DNA of 64,000 bases from JAFLTL01 sp964389525. GTDB lineage: Bacteria > Bacteroidota > Bacteroidia > Bacteroidales > Muribaculaceae. The position numbers and the translations under genes were made by a program. Below the pieces are notes generated by a model, which saw nothing but the letters and a program-made list of their open reading frames with translations, was not told the origin of the DNA and did no database searches. Positions 34,944 through 43,400 of the stretch are shown in pieces; the stretch's first letter is position 1, and every line of letters begins with the position of its first letter. Where the stretch lies: assembly GCA_964389525.1 (NCBI GenBank), contig CAYMEX010000001.1, positions 1-64,000 on the forward strand, read 5' to 3'.

Positions 34944-35150
34944 ATGACTCAGCTCATAATCAATATCGAAGACAAATCCATTCTTCCGCATCTGAAAAAA
35001 ATTCTCAATGCGATTGACGGCGTGAGCATTGTAAGTCCTGCAAAGAAAAAGAAATGCGGATTGGATGAGGCACTTGATGATGTAAAGGCTGGAAGAGTTC
35101 ATCACGCCGACGGCATAGATGAGATGTTTAAACAGGTGCTTGGGGTGTGA
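34944..35150 (+). CDS. Putative antitoxin of a YafQ-type system
   Basis: A 68-residue protein, MTQLIINIEDKSILPHLKKI..., with an N-terminal beta strand and helices, Lys-rich in the middle (SPAKKKKCG) and ending GIDEMFKQVLGV. Its stop overlaps the toxin start by one base (TGATG), the classic order antitoxin then toxin. The beta-helix N-terminus could dimerise, but no DNA-binding fold can be named with confidence. Antitoxin is inferred from context. Confidence 0.75.
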   Translation: MTQLIINIEDKSILPHLKKILNAIDGVSIVSPAKKKKCGLDEALDDVKAGRVHHADGIDEMFKQVLGV

Positions 35151-35425
35151 TGTATAGCATCATCTATTCCAATAAATTCAAGAAGTCTCTTAAGAAGTGT
35201 TTTAAGAGAGGATTGGATATTGAGAAACTTCGGGAGGTATTGAAGATTCTTGAAAACGGAGAGGTCTTGCCACCCGAATATAAGGCTCATAAACTTTCCG
35301 GCAGGTTTTTGGGGAATTGGGAATGTCATATCCAGCCCGACTGGCTCTTGGTTTGGGAACAACGTGACGAAGAGCTTGTGCTTCTCCTGATTGACACCGG
35401 CTCTCATGCCGACTTATTTGGCTAA
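35150..35425 (+). CDS. YafQ-family RNase toxin (RelE superfamily)
   Basis: A 91-residue toxin of the YafQ/RelE group, which cuts mRNA on the ribosome. Conserved features are KFKKSLKKCFKRGLDIEKL at the start, YKAHKLSGRFLGNWECHIQP with the family's H-x-L and E-C-H-I-x-P-D-W-L, and TGSHADLFG at the C-terminus holding the catalytic His and Phe. ATG 35150 is used instead of GTG 35147 because it overlaps the antitoxin stop in TGATG. A terminator follows. Confidence 0.92.
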   Translation: MYSIIYSNKFKKSLKKCFKRGLDIEKLREVLKILENGEVLPPEYKAHKLSGRFLGNWECHIQPDWLLVWEQRDEELVLLLIDTGSHADLFG

Positions 35426-35533
35426 GAACACATTGTCATAGAGTGTAGATGGTTGAATACAGTGTTGGAGTAGCTATTCGACGAGGATGGATGCTGGACG
35501 CTGAATATATATATATATACTCAATAATTAGAG

Positions 35534-35568
35534 GCTAAGAAGATGGGCTATTTTCTTGGCTTTTTTTT
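35534..35568 (+). terminator. Terminator downstream of the toxin-antitoxin pair
   Basis: GCTAAGAA (35534-35541) pairs with TTCTTGGC (35553-35560, one G-T pair), followed by eight T residues. Between the toxin and this hairpin lies only an AT dinucleotide run (35507-35520). Confidence 0.75.
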
Positions 35569-35572
35569 ATTG

Positions 35573-35596
35573 CCGCAATTTGCGATAAATTGCGGA
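35573..35596. repeat. Palindrome CGCAATTTGCGATAAATTGCG
   Basis: CGCAATTT and AAATTGCG form an 8-bp inverted repeat around GCGAT. A close relative occurs at 40203-40242. It may be an operator or the remains of a mobile element. Confidence 0.5.
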
Positions 35597-35640
35597 ACCG
35601 GTGATTTAACATAAATCGGAGTAAAAAAAGTTGTAGAGAG

Positions 35641-35671
35641 TTTGGAGGGAATGTTTTTTTGCATACATTTG
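35641..35671 (+). promoter_or_regulatory. Promoter of the ABC/GntR operon
   Basis: TTTG (35641-35644), 19 bases, then TACATTTG (35664-35671): full consensus. The start of transcription would fall within the palindrome that follows. Confidence 0.85.
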
Positions 35672-35673
35672 CA

Positions 35674-35695
35674 CTGTACTACATAAATAGTACAG
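35674..35695 (+). promoter_or_regulatory. Palindromic operator, probable GntR/YtrA-like site
   Basis: CTGTACTA (35674-35681), six bases, TAGTACAG (35688-35695): a perfect 22-bp palindrome overlapping the transcription start. The operon encodes a YtrA-like GntR regulator, which probably represses it here. Confidence 0.7.
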
Positions 35696-35789
35696 TATGG
35701 CAGAAATCTGCCGAAATCCGATGGTGCGTGACAGCGGGAACTGCGCGCGGCGGCCGTTGTGGCCGACAGGAAGGCAAATAGAGTGAGTT

Positions 35790-36626
35790 ATGATCGAAAT
35801 GACTGATTTATATGCGGGATATGACCGACGACGTCCAATCCTGCACGGCCTCGGCGGCATGATCGCCGACGGACATATATACGGCCTGCTTGGTGCCAAC
35901 GGCAGCGGCAAGACCACGCTTATGAAGACGTGGGCCGGTGCTCTCTTTCCCATATCGGGAGGTGTCAGTGTCTCGGGCTGCCGTCCGGCCGACCGAGATA
36001 CCGACTTCCTGGCGTCAACTGTATATATGCCCGATGTGATAACGCTTCCGTCGCTGTCGGTTGTGGAATTTGAGAGGGCATATGCGCGTTTTCGCCCGCG
36101 TTTCTCGCATGAGGAGTTCAATGACTATCTTCATACACTCGATTTCAGTTTCGGTATGCGTCTTGACCGCCTCTCTACCGGCAATCGTAAAAAGCTGTTC
36201 ATCGCTTTTGCCATGGCATGCAACCCTAAGATGCTGCTTATGGACGAGCCTACCAATGGCCTTGATATCGAGTCGAAAAGGGCATTCCGCAGGATTCTTG
36301 CCTCATATGACACTGATGACCGTGTGGTGGTTGTGTCGACACATCAGGTGGCCGATCTCGATAAATTGCTCTCTGCATTAGTGGTGTTGCGCGACGGACG
36401 TATGGTGCTCAACGCGACTATCGACGACATTGCCGAAAAGCTGTGCTTCGGCGACGCCTCGGTCTCAGACGCGTTGTATGCCGACGGATTGAAGTCGATA
36501 AGCCTTAACCGTTACGGTGAATACACGGATGTGGATGTCGAGTCGCTGTATCATGCCATACATGAAAGCGAGAGTGTGCGTTCGTTTATCGCGGATAATT
36601 TCGCGGGAAAGGAGTGTGTATGCTGA
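35790..36626 (+). CDS. ABC transporter ATP-binding protein
   Basis: A 278-residue ABC ATPase. Walker A GANGSGKTT (near residue 36), signature LSTGNRKK in place of LSGGQ, Walker B MLLMDEPTNGLD and the H-loop STHQ are present. The C-terminal extension (about 205-278) is not part of the ATPase core. It overlaps the permease gene by seven bases. With a YtrA-like GntR regulator, the set resembles bacitracin/nisin-type or envelope-stress ABC exporters; the cargo is unknown. Confidence 0.93.
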   Translation: MIEMTDLYAGYDRRRPILHGLGGMIADGHIYGLLGANGSGKTTLMKTWAGALFPISGGVSVSGCRPADRDTDFLASTVYMPDVITLPSLSVVEFERAYARFRPRFSHEEFNDYLHTLDFSFGMRLDRLSTGNRKKLFIAFAMACNPKMLLMDEPTNGLDIESKRAFRRILASYDTDDRVVVVSTHQVADLDKLLSALVVLRDGRMVLNATIDDIAEKLCFGDASVSDALYADGLKSISLNRYGEYTDVDVESLYHAIHESESVRSFIADNFAGKECVC

Positions 36627-37414
36627 AAAGTATCGTATTTCTGGCGGCGCGCTATCTGCGCGAACATTGGATGCGTGATTTTCTGTGTCTGCTGGCGGTT
36701 GCGGCCGTCACTGTGTTGTTCTATGTCGGTGATCTCTCATCGCTGCCGGCCAGGCGTGTGCCTGCATATCTTGGCGATCTCCGAGGCGGGATGATGGTGT
36801 GGTGGATCGTTGTGTCGACGGTATATGCGCTGTTTACGGCTTTTTACGGATATGGCGACCCGTCGCGCTGTTATGCCACCCTGCTGCTGCCGGCGCGGGG
36901 CGAGGAGAAGTATGCGTGGGAGTGGCTGCGTACACTTGTGATATTTCCGTCGTTGGTGCTGTTGATTATCATCGGCACTGATGCGCTGGCTGTGCATTGG
37001 CTTGTGCAGGCGTGTCCGCTGCTGGCCGACAAGCTTGACGATGTCTGCTCGCTGTGGCAGCGGGTTGTCGCTACAGGCGAGCCGTTGAATTATATTCCCT
37101 ACAACATTTATCTTCTTGTGTGGCTCAACTCTGCGGCGTTGCTCGCAAGGTCGGGGATCAGAACCTGGGTGGCCATGCTCACGATCGTAGTGGTTCTTGC
37201 TGCCGTACTTACATTCCCCTGGTCGTCGGAACGGTCGCTTTTGTATCCGTTCGTATGGGTGGAAATGGAGCATGCCTATGCGGTGTCGTGGACCATGCCT
37301 GTGTCGTGGTGTTCGCGCATGGCCGGCTATGTGATAAGCTATGTGTGGTATGCCGCTCTTCCCGTGACGGTCTATGTGCTGTCGTATCTTAAGTTTAAAG
37401 AGAGAGAAATCTAA
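36620..37414 (+). CDS. ABC transporter permease
   Basis: A 264-residue integral membrane protein with about six hydrophobic segments, such as FLCLLAVAAVTVLFYVG, WWIVVSTVYALFTAFY and LVIFPSLVLLIIIGTDAL. It has no extracytoplasmic loop of notable size. ATG 36620 is chosen over GTG 36614: the sequence AAAGGAG at 36608-36614, a strong ribosome site, is five bases upstream of the ATG. It is the partner of the ATPase before it. Confidence 0.87.
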   Translation: MLKSIVFLAARYLREHWMRDFLCLLAVAAVTVLFYVGDLSSLPARRVPAYLGDLRGGMMVWWIVVSTVYALFTAFYGYGDPSRCYATLLLPARGEEKYAWEWLRTLVIFPSLVLLIIIGTDALAVHWLVQACPLLADKLDDVCSLWQRVVATGEPLNYIPYNIYLLVWLNSAALLARSGIRTWVAMLTIVVVLAAVLTFPWSSERSLLYPFVWVEMEHAYAVSWTMPVSWCSRMAGYVISYVWYAALPVTVYVLSYLKFKEREI

Positions 37415-37578
37415 GAGTATGTTTCCTTTTAACTTTATGAAATCTTTAGTGGTCTTTTGGGCCTGTCTTCGAGCTTTCGTTCAGTCGATATGGAACCCCA
37501 TAACTCCTTCTCTCAATCTCAAAACATACTCAAAAATCCAACCAAATTCTTAACATAAGTCAAAAGAAAACATACTCT
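37414..37578. mobile_element. MITE-like element B between permease and regulator genes
   Basis: AGAGTATGTTTCCTTTTAAC (from 37414) and its partner ending at 37578 form 21-bp inverted ends with two mismatches. The centre, TATGGAACCCCATAACTCCT (37489-37508), resembles that of element A at 19141. No ORF is inside. The right end is two bases before the GTG of the GntR gene, so the element now forms that gene's whole leader. Confidence 0.6.
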
Positions 37579-37580
37579 AA

Positions 37581-37970
37581 GTGAAACTGTCTGATAACAA
37601 ACCGGTATTTCTGCAGATCAAGGCGTGGATCGAGAGTCATATCCTGCGTGGCGAGTGGAGTGCCGGCACACAGCTGCCTTCGGTGCGTGAACTGAGCGTG
37701 CATTTCGGCGTGAATGCCAACACCGTGGTGCGCGCATACGAGCGATTGATGTTCGACGGCTCGGTCAAGAGTGTGCGCGGGGTTGGGTTCTTTGTCGCCG
37801 ATGATGCTCTTGAAACCGTCGTGGCGCGTCGCCGCGAAGAGTTTTACTCAGAGACGCTGCCCGCGTTTGTAGAGCAGATGGACCTTCTGGGCATAGATGT
37901 GGCAGAGGTGGTTAAAGCCTGTGATGATAAAATAAGAAACAAAGAAAATGAAGATAAGAAGACGAAGTAA
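37581..37970 (+). CDS. GntR-family regulator, YtrA-like
   Basis: A 129-residue repressor with an N-terminal winged helix (about 8-75): PVFLQIKAWIESHILRGEWS, LPSVRELSVHFGVNANTVVR and YERLMFDGSVKSVRGVGFFV are textbook GntR positions. The short C-terminal part (about 80-129) is the small helical dimerisation domain of the YtrA subfamily. It starts at GTG, two bases after element B. It probably represses its own operon through the palindrome at 35674-35695. It overlaps the next gene by 23 bases. Confidence 0.93.
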   Translation: MKLSDNKPVFLQIKAWIESHILRGEWSAGTQLPSVRELSVHFGVNANTVVRAYERLMFDGSVKSVRGVGFFVADDALETVVARRREEFYSETLPAFVEQMDLLGIDVAEVVKACDDKIRNKENEDKKTK

Positions 37971-38340
37971 TAGATTCGCACTGGCTGCGGCGGTGATTTT
38001 TGTGCTGATGCCGGCATTGTCGCTTACGGTGAACAGCATGAACGCCGACAAGTGTGCCGAAGAGCTGATGCCTGTCATACGGCGGATATCCGACAACGAC
38101 ATACATGTGGTTGATCTGACTGGGAGTAAGGCGTCGGAAGGGATGCTTTACGTACAGAACGCGTGGCGGCTGCTCAATTTAGTGGACCTTAATGTCATGC
38201 CGCGCGACATTGCTGTTGCGGGCGACACGCTGCGTGTGACGCTCGACGATGAGAGCGATGTGTATCAGGGTTGTATCATACTGGCCAATCTGAAGTGTGT
38301 GATACGCAACGGTAGGCCGACAGCCCTGCGGGAGCATTGA
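37948..38340 (+). CDS. Membrane-anchored protein in the ABC operon
   Basis: A 130-residue protein with a basic N-terminus, one hydrophobic segment (about 11-29, LAAAVIFVLMPALSLTV) and a predicted periplasmic domain with a beta-rich end (DTLRVTLDDESDVYQGCIIL). I recognise no family. It overlaps the GntR gene by 23 bases, so it belongs to the same transcription unit and may sense or assist the transporter. Confidence 0.65.
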   Translation: MKIRRRSNRFALAAAVIFVLMPALSLTVNSMNADKCAEELMPVIRRISDNDIHVVDLTGSKASEGMLYVQNAWRLLNLVDLNVMPRDIAVAGDTLRVTLDDESDVYQGCIILANLKCVIRNGRPTALREH

Positions 38341-38461
38341 TGGATGACTGAGTTTTAAATTTTTACATACTTCTTCCTGTCGCACTACGGTTGACCGCAT
38401 GCAGTTCCCGCTTTAGCCCGTTCAGGATGCGATAAATGAGAATGTGTTAAAAATTTAGAGC

Positions 38462-39472
38462 ATGTACATTTTGAAATATCTGCGTAAGCCGCATCGGGGT
38501 ACTATTGCCCTGAAAGTTTTGTCGATGGCATGTGCGGCAGTGCTCGTCGGTTGTGGCAGTGCGCCACCATCGATGGAGTGTGACGCTGCGGCGCTTTATT
38601 CGACGATCGAGACGCTGTGTTCCGACTCGTTGGCCGGGCGTCGCGCCGGAAGCGGCAACGACCTGCGTGCCGCGCGTATTCTGGCAGCCCGACTGCATGA
38701 GGCCGGCTGCACTCCGTTGTGGCATGAGGCTCTGGTGCCCTTTCCGCTGGGAGACGCAGCCGTCCGACGTGGCATGGATACGGTGCTGGATGGAGCATGG
38801 TGCGACAGCTCCTACAATGTGGTGATGACAATACCGAGCCGTTACCCGACCGAACATAAAGTGCTTCTCGGAGCGCACTACGATCACATGGGCCTCTTTA
38901 AGGCCGACAAGGGTAAAAACAAGGCTGGAGAGCTTTTGCGTGGTGCCAACGACAACGCGTCAGGCACGGCCGCGGTGGTGGAGATAGCGCGTTGCCTTCG
39001 GCCATACGCCGATGATTTCAGGCGCGATCTGGTCGTGGTGCTGTTTGGCGCCGAGGAGATGGGGCTGATAGGATCACGCAATGTTGAGCGTATGCTGCGC
39101 GACAGCGCTGTGACGATAGGGCATATGGTAAACCTTGAGATGCTTGGACGTATGCGTGGCGACACACTTTGTCTGCAGGGCGAGAGGATCTCGCCTGTCG
39201 GCACTGTGGCGCGGTCGGTTGCGACGGCCGATTCGCTCTATATCGATGTGTCGATGAATTTTTCTGTCGGCTCCGATCATATAGCTTTTGCACAGAAGAT
39301 GTACCCTGTATCGTTTTTCGTGACAACCGATGCCTCGACCCTGCACACGGTCGACGATACGCCCGAAAGCCTGAATATGCAGGGAATGGAGCGGGCTGTG
39401 AATTATATCACACGATATGTCTATGCTCTCCTTACTGCCGATGATCTTCCGAAGCTAAGAGAGGCTTTGTAA
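38462..39472 (+). CDS. M28-family zinc aminopeptidase lipoprotein
   Basis: A 336-residue exported metallopeptidase. After a basic start, the signal ends with a lipobox VLVGC (Cys near 31). The M28 zinc ligands are in order: AHYDH (His140 region), GANDNASG (Asp), GAEEMGL (catalytic Glu and Glu ligand), NLEMLGR and TLHTVDDTP (His). It removes N-terminal residues from peptides in the periplasm or at the surface; family members include glutaminyl cyclases, but the site here is peptidase-like. A hairpin repeat follows the stop. Confidence 0.92.
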   Translation: MYILKYLRKPHRGTIALKVLSMACAAVLVGCGSAPPSMECDAAALYSTIETLCSDSLAGRRAGSGNDLRAARILAARLHEAGCTPLWHEALVPFPLGDAAVRRGMDTVLDGAWCDSSYNVVMTIPSRYPTEHKVLLGAHYDHMGLFKADKGKNKAGELLRGANDNASGTAAVVEIARCLRPYADDFRRDLVVVLFGAEEMGLIGSRNVERMLRDSAVTIGHMVNLEMLGRMRGDTLCLQGERISPVGTVARSVATADSLYIDVSMNFSVGSDHIAFAQKMYPVSFFVTTDASTLHTVDDTPESLNMQGMERAVNYITRYVYALLTADDLPKLREAL

Positions 39473-39500
39473 ACAATGACGATCGGTTGACTGAAAATTT

Positions 39501-39545
39501 GCAGGCTCCTGAGTGCCGTCGGGCGACGGTCTTTCGGGAGCCTGC
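39501..39545. repeat. 67-bp gene-end hairpin, first copy
   Basis: GCAGGCTCC (39501-39509) pairs with GGAGCCTGC (39537-39545), with an inner CCGTC/GACGG hairpin. Almost the same 67 bases recur at 40343-40409, offset 848. Confidence 0.85.
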
Positions 39546-39565
39546 TAAATCTCTGTCGGGATGTA

Positions 39566-40141
39566 TCTTTAGCTTTCAAATCAGGAGAGAAATGAACTGG
39601 TCGCAAATTGCGACCGGTTCAACGGATTCAAACGATATATTCAAAGAAGGCGAATTGGATGCTAATGAGGCTGTGTCAAAATGATTTCTGCCATTGGAAA
39701 TCCCATTTCCAATTTGTGGGCGTACTTTCGCACGCCCCTACAAATCAACATTATGTTATATGGACGATCAATTTTAAACGTCGTAGGGGCGTGCGAAAGT
39801 ACGCCCAACGCCAATTTTAACACACCTTCATCTGACGGTAAAAAATACGAATTAAATACTACAACCTTAATGTTATCATATCTGTAGGATAAACAGAGTC
39901 AAGTCATTAAGATGAACCGAGTTCTGGCAACTGTTCGTAATTTCCGAACAGTTCGACATGAGTGTCAAAACGAAATCGCGGTGTGACTTTACACGCCTAC
40001 AATAAGGCTCACGATCGTTTTCTGATAATCGATGAAGTGGTCTATCATATAGGACATTCACTTAAAGATCTCGGTAAAAAGCTATTCGCTTTCTCTAAAA
40101 TGGATGTAATGACCGGGACAGAGCTTATCTCACAGCTCTGA
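39566..40141 (+). pseudogene. Decayed ORF6N (KilA-N/Bro-like) protein gene
   Basis: Two fragments of one family remain. The first, near 39566-39655, reads CIFSFQIRREMNWSQIATGS, matching the ORF6N pattern F-x-F-Q-L-x-x-E-E-x-x-N-W-x-S-Q-I-A-T-S. The second, 40010-40141, reads HDRFLIIDEVVYHIGHSLKD and ends with FAFSKMDVMTGTELISQL, the usual C-terminal part of these proteins. They are in different frames; about 120 codons between them are replaced or lost, and a MITE-like element lies inside. Intact relatives are common prophage and mobile-element accessory genes. The family link is from memory. Confidence 0.6.
39669..39826. mobile_element. MITE-like element C inside the ORF6N remnant
   Basis: The ends TGTGTCAAAAT (left) and ATTTTAACACA (right) are inverted with one mismatch. 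The inner blocks GGGCGTACTTTCGCACGCCC and its reverse complement (39785-39806) form a longer inverted pair. The left half matches 18915-19012 and a core piece is at 22992-23026. There is no ORF. Confidence 0.7.
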
Positions 40142-40202
40142 TGAATGGGGGAAAACTGCACTTGCGCAAGTTGTTAATATCCTGCGAATTAAGTGTATGC
40201 TT

Positions 40203-40242
40203 ATCGCAATTTGCGATAAATTACGATAAATTGCGAAACCGT
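40203..40242. repeat. Palindrome related to 35573-35596
   Basis: CGCAATTTGCGATAAATT followed by ACGATAAATTGCGAAACCG: the same palindromic words as at 35573, with one unit partly doubled. It sits 60 bases after the ORF6N remnant. Confidence 0.5.
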
Positions 40243-40348
40243 ATTATCGGACTTCCTTTATAAGTTCTTCAAAGTCATCGGAACGAACATAGCCTTTTGT
40301 TCACTTTTCTACAACCTCAAAGGATACAAGAGTAAGGGGATAAAATTT

Positions 40349-40393
40349 GCAGGCTCCTGAGTGCCGTCGGGCAACGGTCTTTCGGGAGCCTGC
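40349..40393. repeat. 67-bp gene-end hairpin, second copy
   Basis: GCAGGCTCC (40349-40357) with GGAGCCTGC (40385-40393), at the 3' end of the convergent beta-galactosidase gene. With the first copy it brackets the ORF6N remnant; the remaining bases of the 39473-40416 gap hold nothing else recognisable. Confidence 0.85.
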
Positions 40394-40416
40394 TAAATGT
40401 CTGTCGGAAGGTCTCT

Positions 40417-43400
40417 TTAGTCTGCTACTTCGGGGATGAAGCGGAGGGTGTAGGTGAGCGTCTCGGCACCCTGGTAGTTACCGGGGTAGGGGGTCTCATA
40501 CTCCGGCAGACAGCAGTCGCCGCCGCAGCTGTTGTTGCCTATGCCGCGCTGCCAGTAGTCGAAGTGGGCGAAGAGCTGCGGGTGCTTCTTCAGGTCGGCC
40601 CAGTGCAGTTTGGTGAACTGTGTGGCGTGGTTCCACTCGAGCTCGTTGTAGTTCGACAGGCTGAATGCCACCGGTCCCTGTGTCTCGATCTTGAGGTTGA
40701 CGCCGTTCTGCTTGTTGACGAGTGTCATGTCGCGCAGAGCCTGATGGTCGCCATAGGTCTGGGGATGCGTGTTCTCGTCGACCATGTCGCGTATAGTGGT
40801 GGTATAGCGTCCGAGATATGATCCCGTCTGGCGGTCGATGTAGTTAGACCACGGGCCTTTGGCGTAGTAGGTCACTTCGTCGAAGCCGGGTGCAAACTGC
40901 ATGCCCATGCCGAGACGACGCAGACCGCGGCGCTCGGGAGTGAATGTCACCTTCATATCCATGACGCCGTTGGGATAGACCGTATATTCGACATCATAAC
41001 CGGCCTTTGTTCCGTCGGCCGTCATGGCTATCGAGGCCCGGTCTTTGTGCTTGCGCAGGGGCGATGTGATCTTGTGCGACTCGATGCCGGTGGCGGCATA
41101 GTCATATCCTCTGTTCCAGTCGTTGGGTGACTCGAGAGCCTGTTTGCCCTCGGTGTCGTTGTCTATGCGGCGGTAGTCGCTGTATTCGGGGGCGGCGTTT
41201 ATGAGCTCGTGTCCTTTGTAGATGTAGCTCTCAACCGCACCGTTCTCGTTGAATGTGATGGCAAAATCCTTGCCGGTGACTGTGTTGCCCTTGACTTTCA
41301 GCGAGCCTTTGGCTGCCACTGCCGGGAGCGTGTCGACGCGGGGCTGTATCACAAACTGTCCGTCGGCCAGGCGGTAGCCTTTTGATGCCCATGCCTTATC
41401 GTTCTTGAGGACAAGACCGACCGTCACGGTGTACTCGGCGCCCTTCTCTGGCGTTGTCTTTATCGGCAGTGTCACCTCGCCGGTGGTCAGAGCCGGTATG
41501 TTGACAGAAGCGGTGCCCGACTCCACCTCCACGCCGTCGCGGCCGACTGAATATGTGAGGTCAAACATCTCTCCGAGATTGTTGAACGGATATTCGTTCT
41601 TGATGGTCAGCTTGTTGCCGTCGAACGACAGGAAGTCGGCGTTCTGGTAGACTTTCTTCACTTCGGTGAGCTTGGCCGTCCACTTGCGGTCGGGAGTGAT
41701 CACGCCGTTGTTGAGGAAGTTGCCCTGGAATGCCTTATCGTTGTTGTCGTGGGTCTTGAACCACGGATCGTAGTCGCAGCCGCCTGTCCAGCCGCTGTAT
41801 CCGTCGGCCGAGATGGTTGTGCCGTTCTTTATTGCCACGGGGTCGAAGACCGACTGGTCCACCCAGTCCCAGATGCAGCCGCCGACCATTCCCTTGCTCG
41901 ACTCGATGATGTCCCAGTACTCGGCGAGGTTGCCGATCGCCTGTCCCATGGCATGGGCGTACTCACACATGATGAACGGTTTTCCGTCGCGTCCGTCGGT
42001 GAGTTTGCGGGCATTGCCGATCGATGTGTACATCTCGGAGTACATGTCGGAGGCCTTGTCGCCGTGGCAGTGGATGAAGCGCGAGTCGAGCGCGCGCACG
42101 GCGTCGTAGCAGTGCGACATGTTCACGCCCGAGCCGTTCTCGTTGCCGAGCGACCAGAAGATCACCGACGGATGGTTGCGGTCGCGCATCACCATGCGCA
42201 CGTTGCGGTCGACAAACGCGTCGGTCCAGGTGGTGTCGCGCGTAAGACCGTTGTTGCCGTGGCACTCGAGATCGGCCTCGTCGATGCAGTAGAGGCCGTA
42301 GGCGTCCATCATCGCATACATCTTGGGCTGGCGCGGATAGTGGCTCGTGCGGACGGTGTTCACGTTGGCCTGTTTCATCAGCTCGAGGTCGCGGAGCATT
42401 GTCTCGACGTCGACGTAGCGTCCGTAGAGCGGATGCGAGTCGTGTATATTGACGCCTTTCACAAACAGGCGCTTGCCGTTGACGGTGTAGTAGTGCCCGT
42501 CGCCCGAATTTACGACGCCTATGTTGCGGAAGCCATATTTCGTGCTGAACACCATCTCCTCCTTGCCGTTGCCGTCGAGCTGCGACACGACCACATCGTA
42601 GAGCACGGGGCTCTCTGTGTTCCACGGAGTGAGGCCGCTGAGCCGGCCGGTCGACAGAGTCACGTCGGTTTCCGGCGTAGTGGCGTTCACGGTCTTGGTG
42701 TCGGTGGCGATGACCTTGCCGGCCGGGTCAAGAAGCTCGAGACGCACGGTCTTTGTCGTCTTCTCGTTGTCGCGGTTGTCGAGTTTGAGGGCGACATTCA
42801 TTGTGCCCGAAGTCGCGTCGGCGCTCTGGCCGTCGACAGTGATGTAGTGGTCGCGCACAAATGTGCGGGGAGTGGCCACGAGATACACGTCGCGGTGTAT
42901 GCCGCTCATGCGCCACATGTCCTGACCCTCGAGATACGATCCGTCGCACCAGCGGTAGACGCGCACCGAAAGCTGGTTTTCGCCCGGATGGACGAAATCG
43001 GTAAGGTCAAACTCGGCATCGTTGTTGGCTCCTTGAGAGTAGCCGACGAACTTGCCGTTGACCCACACGGCGCAGCAGCTGTAGACGCCGTCGAAGTGGA
43101 TGAATACGCGTTTGTCTTTCCAGCCTTGCGGTATGTCGAACGTGCGGCGGTAGAAGCCGGTGGCATTGTGGTCTATGATGCCGTGCTCCTCGTAGCCGCG
43201 CATGGCCACGGGCGGCTCGTTGACAAACGGATAGCCGGTGTTGTTGTATGTGGGCAGATTGTAGCCCGGCTGCATCTCCCAGCTCATGGGCACGCGTATG
43301 TTGTCCCACGTGCTGTCGTCGAGGTCGGCGGCCTGGAACTCACTGTCGCCCGGGCCCTCGGGCGTGCCGGGTACCCATTTGAATTTCCATGTGCCGTTCA

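Noticed and set aside
35507..35520. Phase-variable AT repeat
   Set aside because: The AT run lies downstream of the toxin gene and upstream of its terminator, not within a promoter or reading frame, so slippage would have no clear effect.
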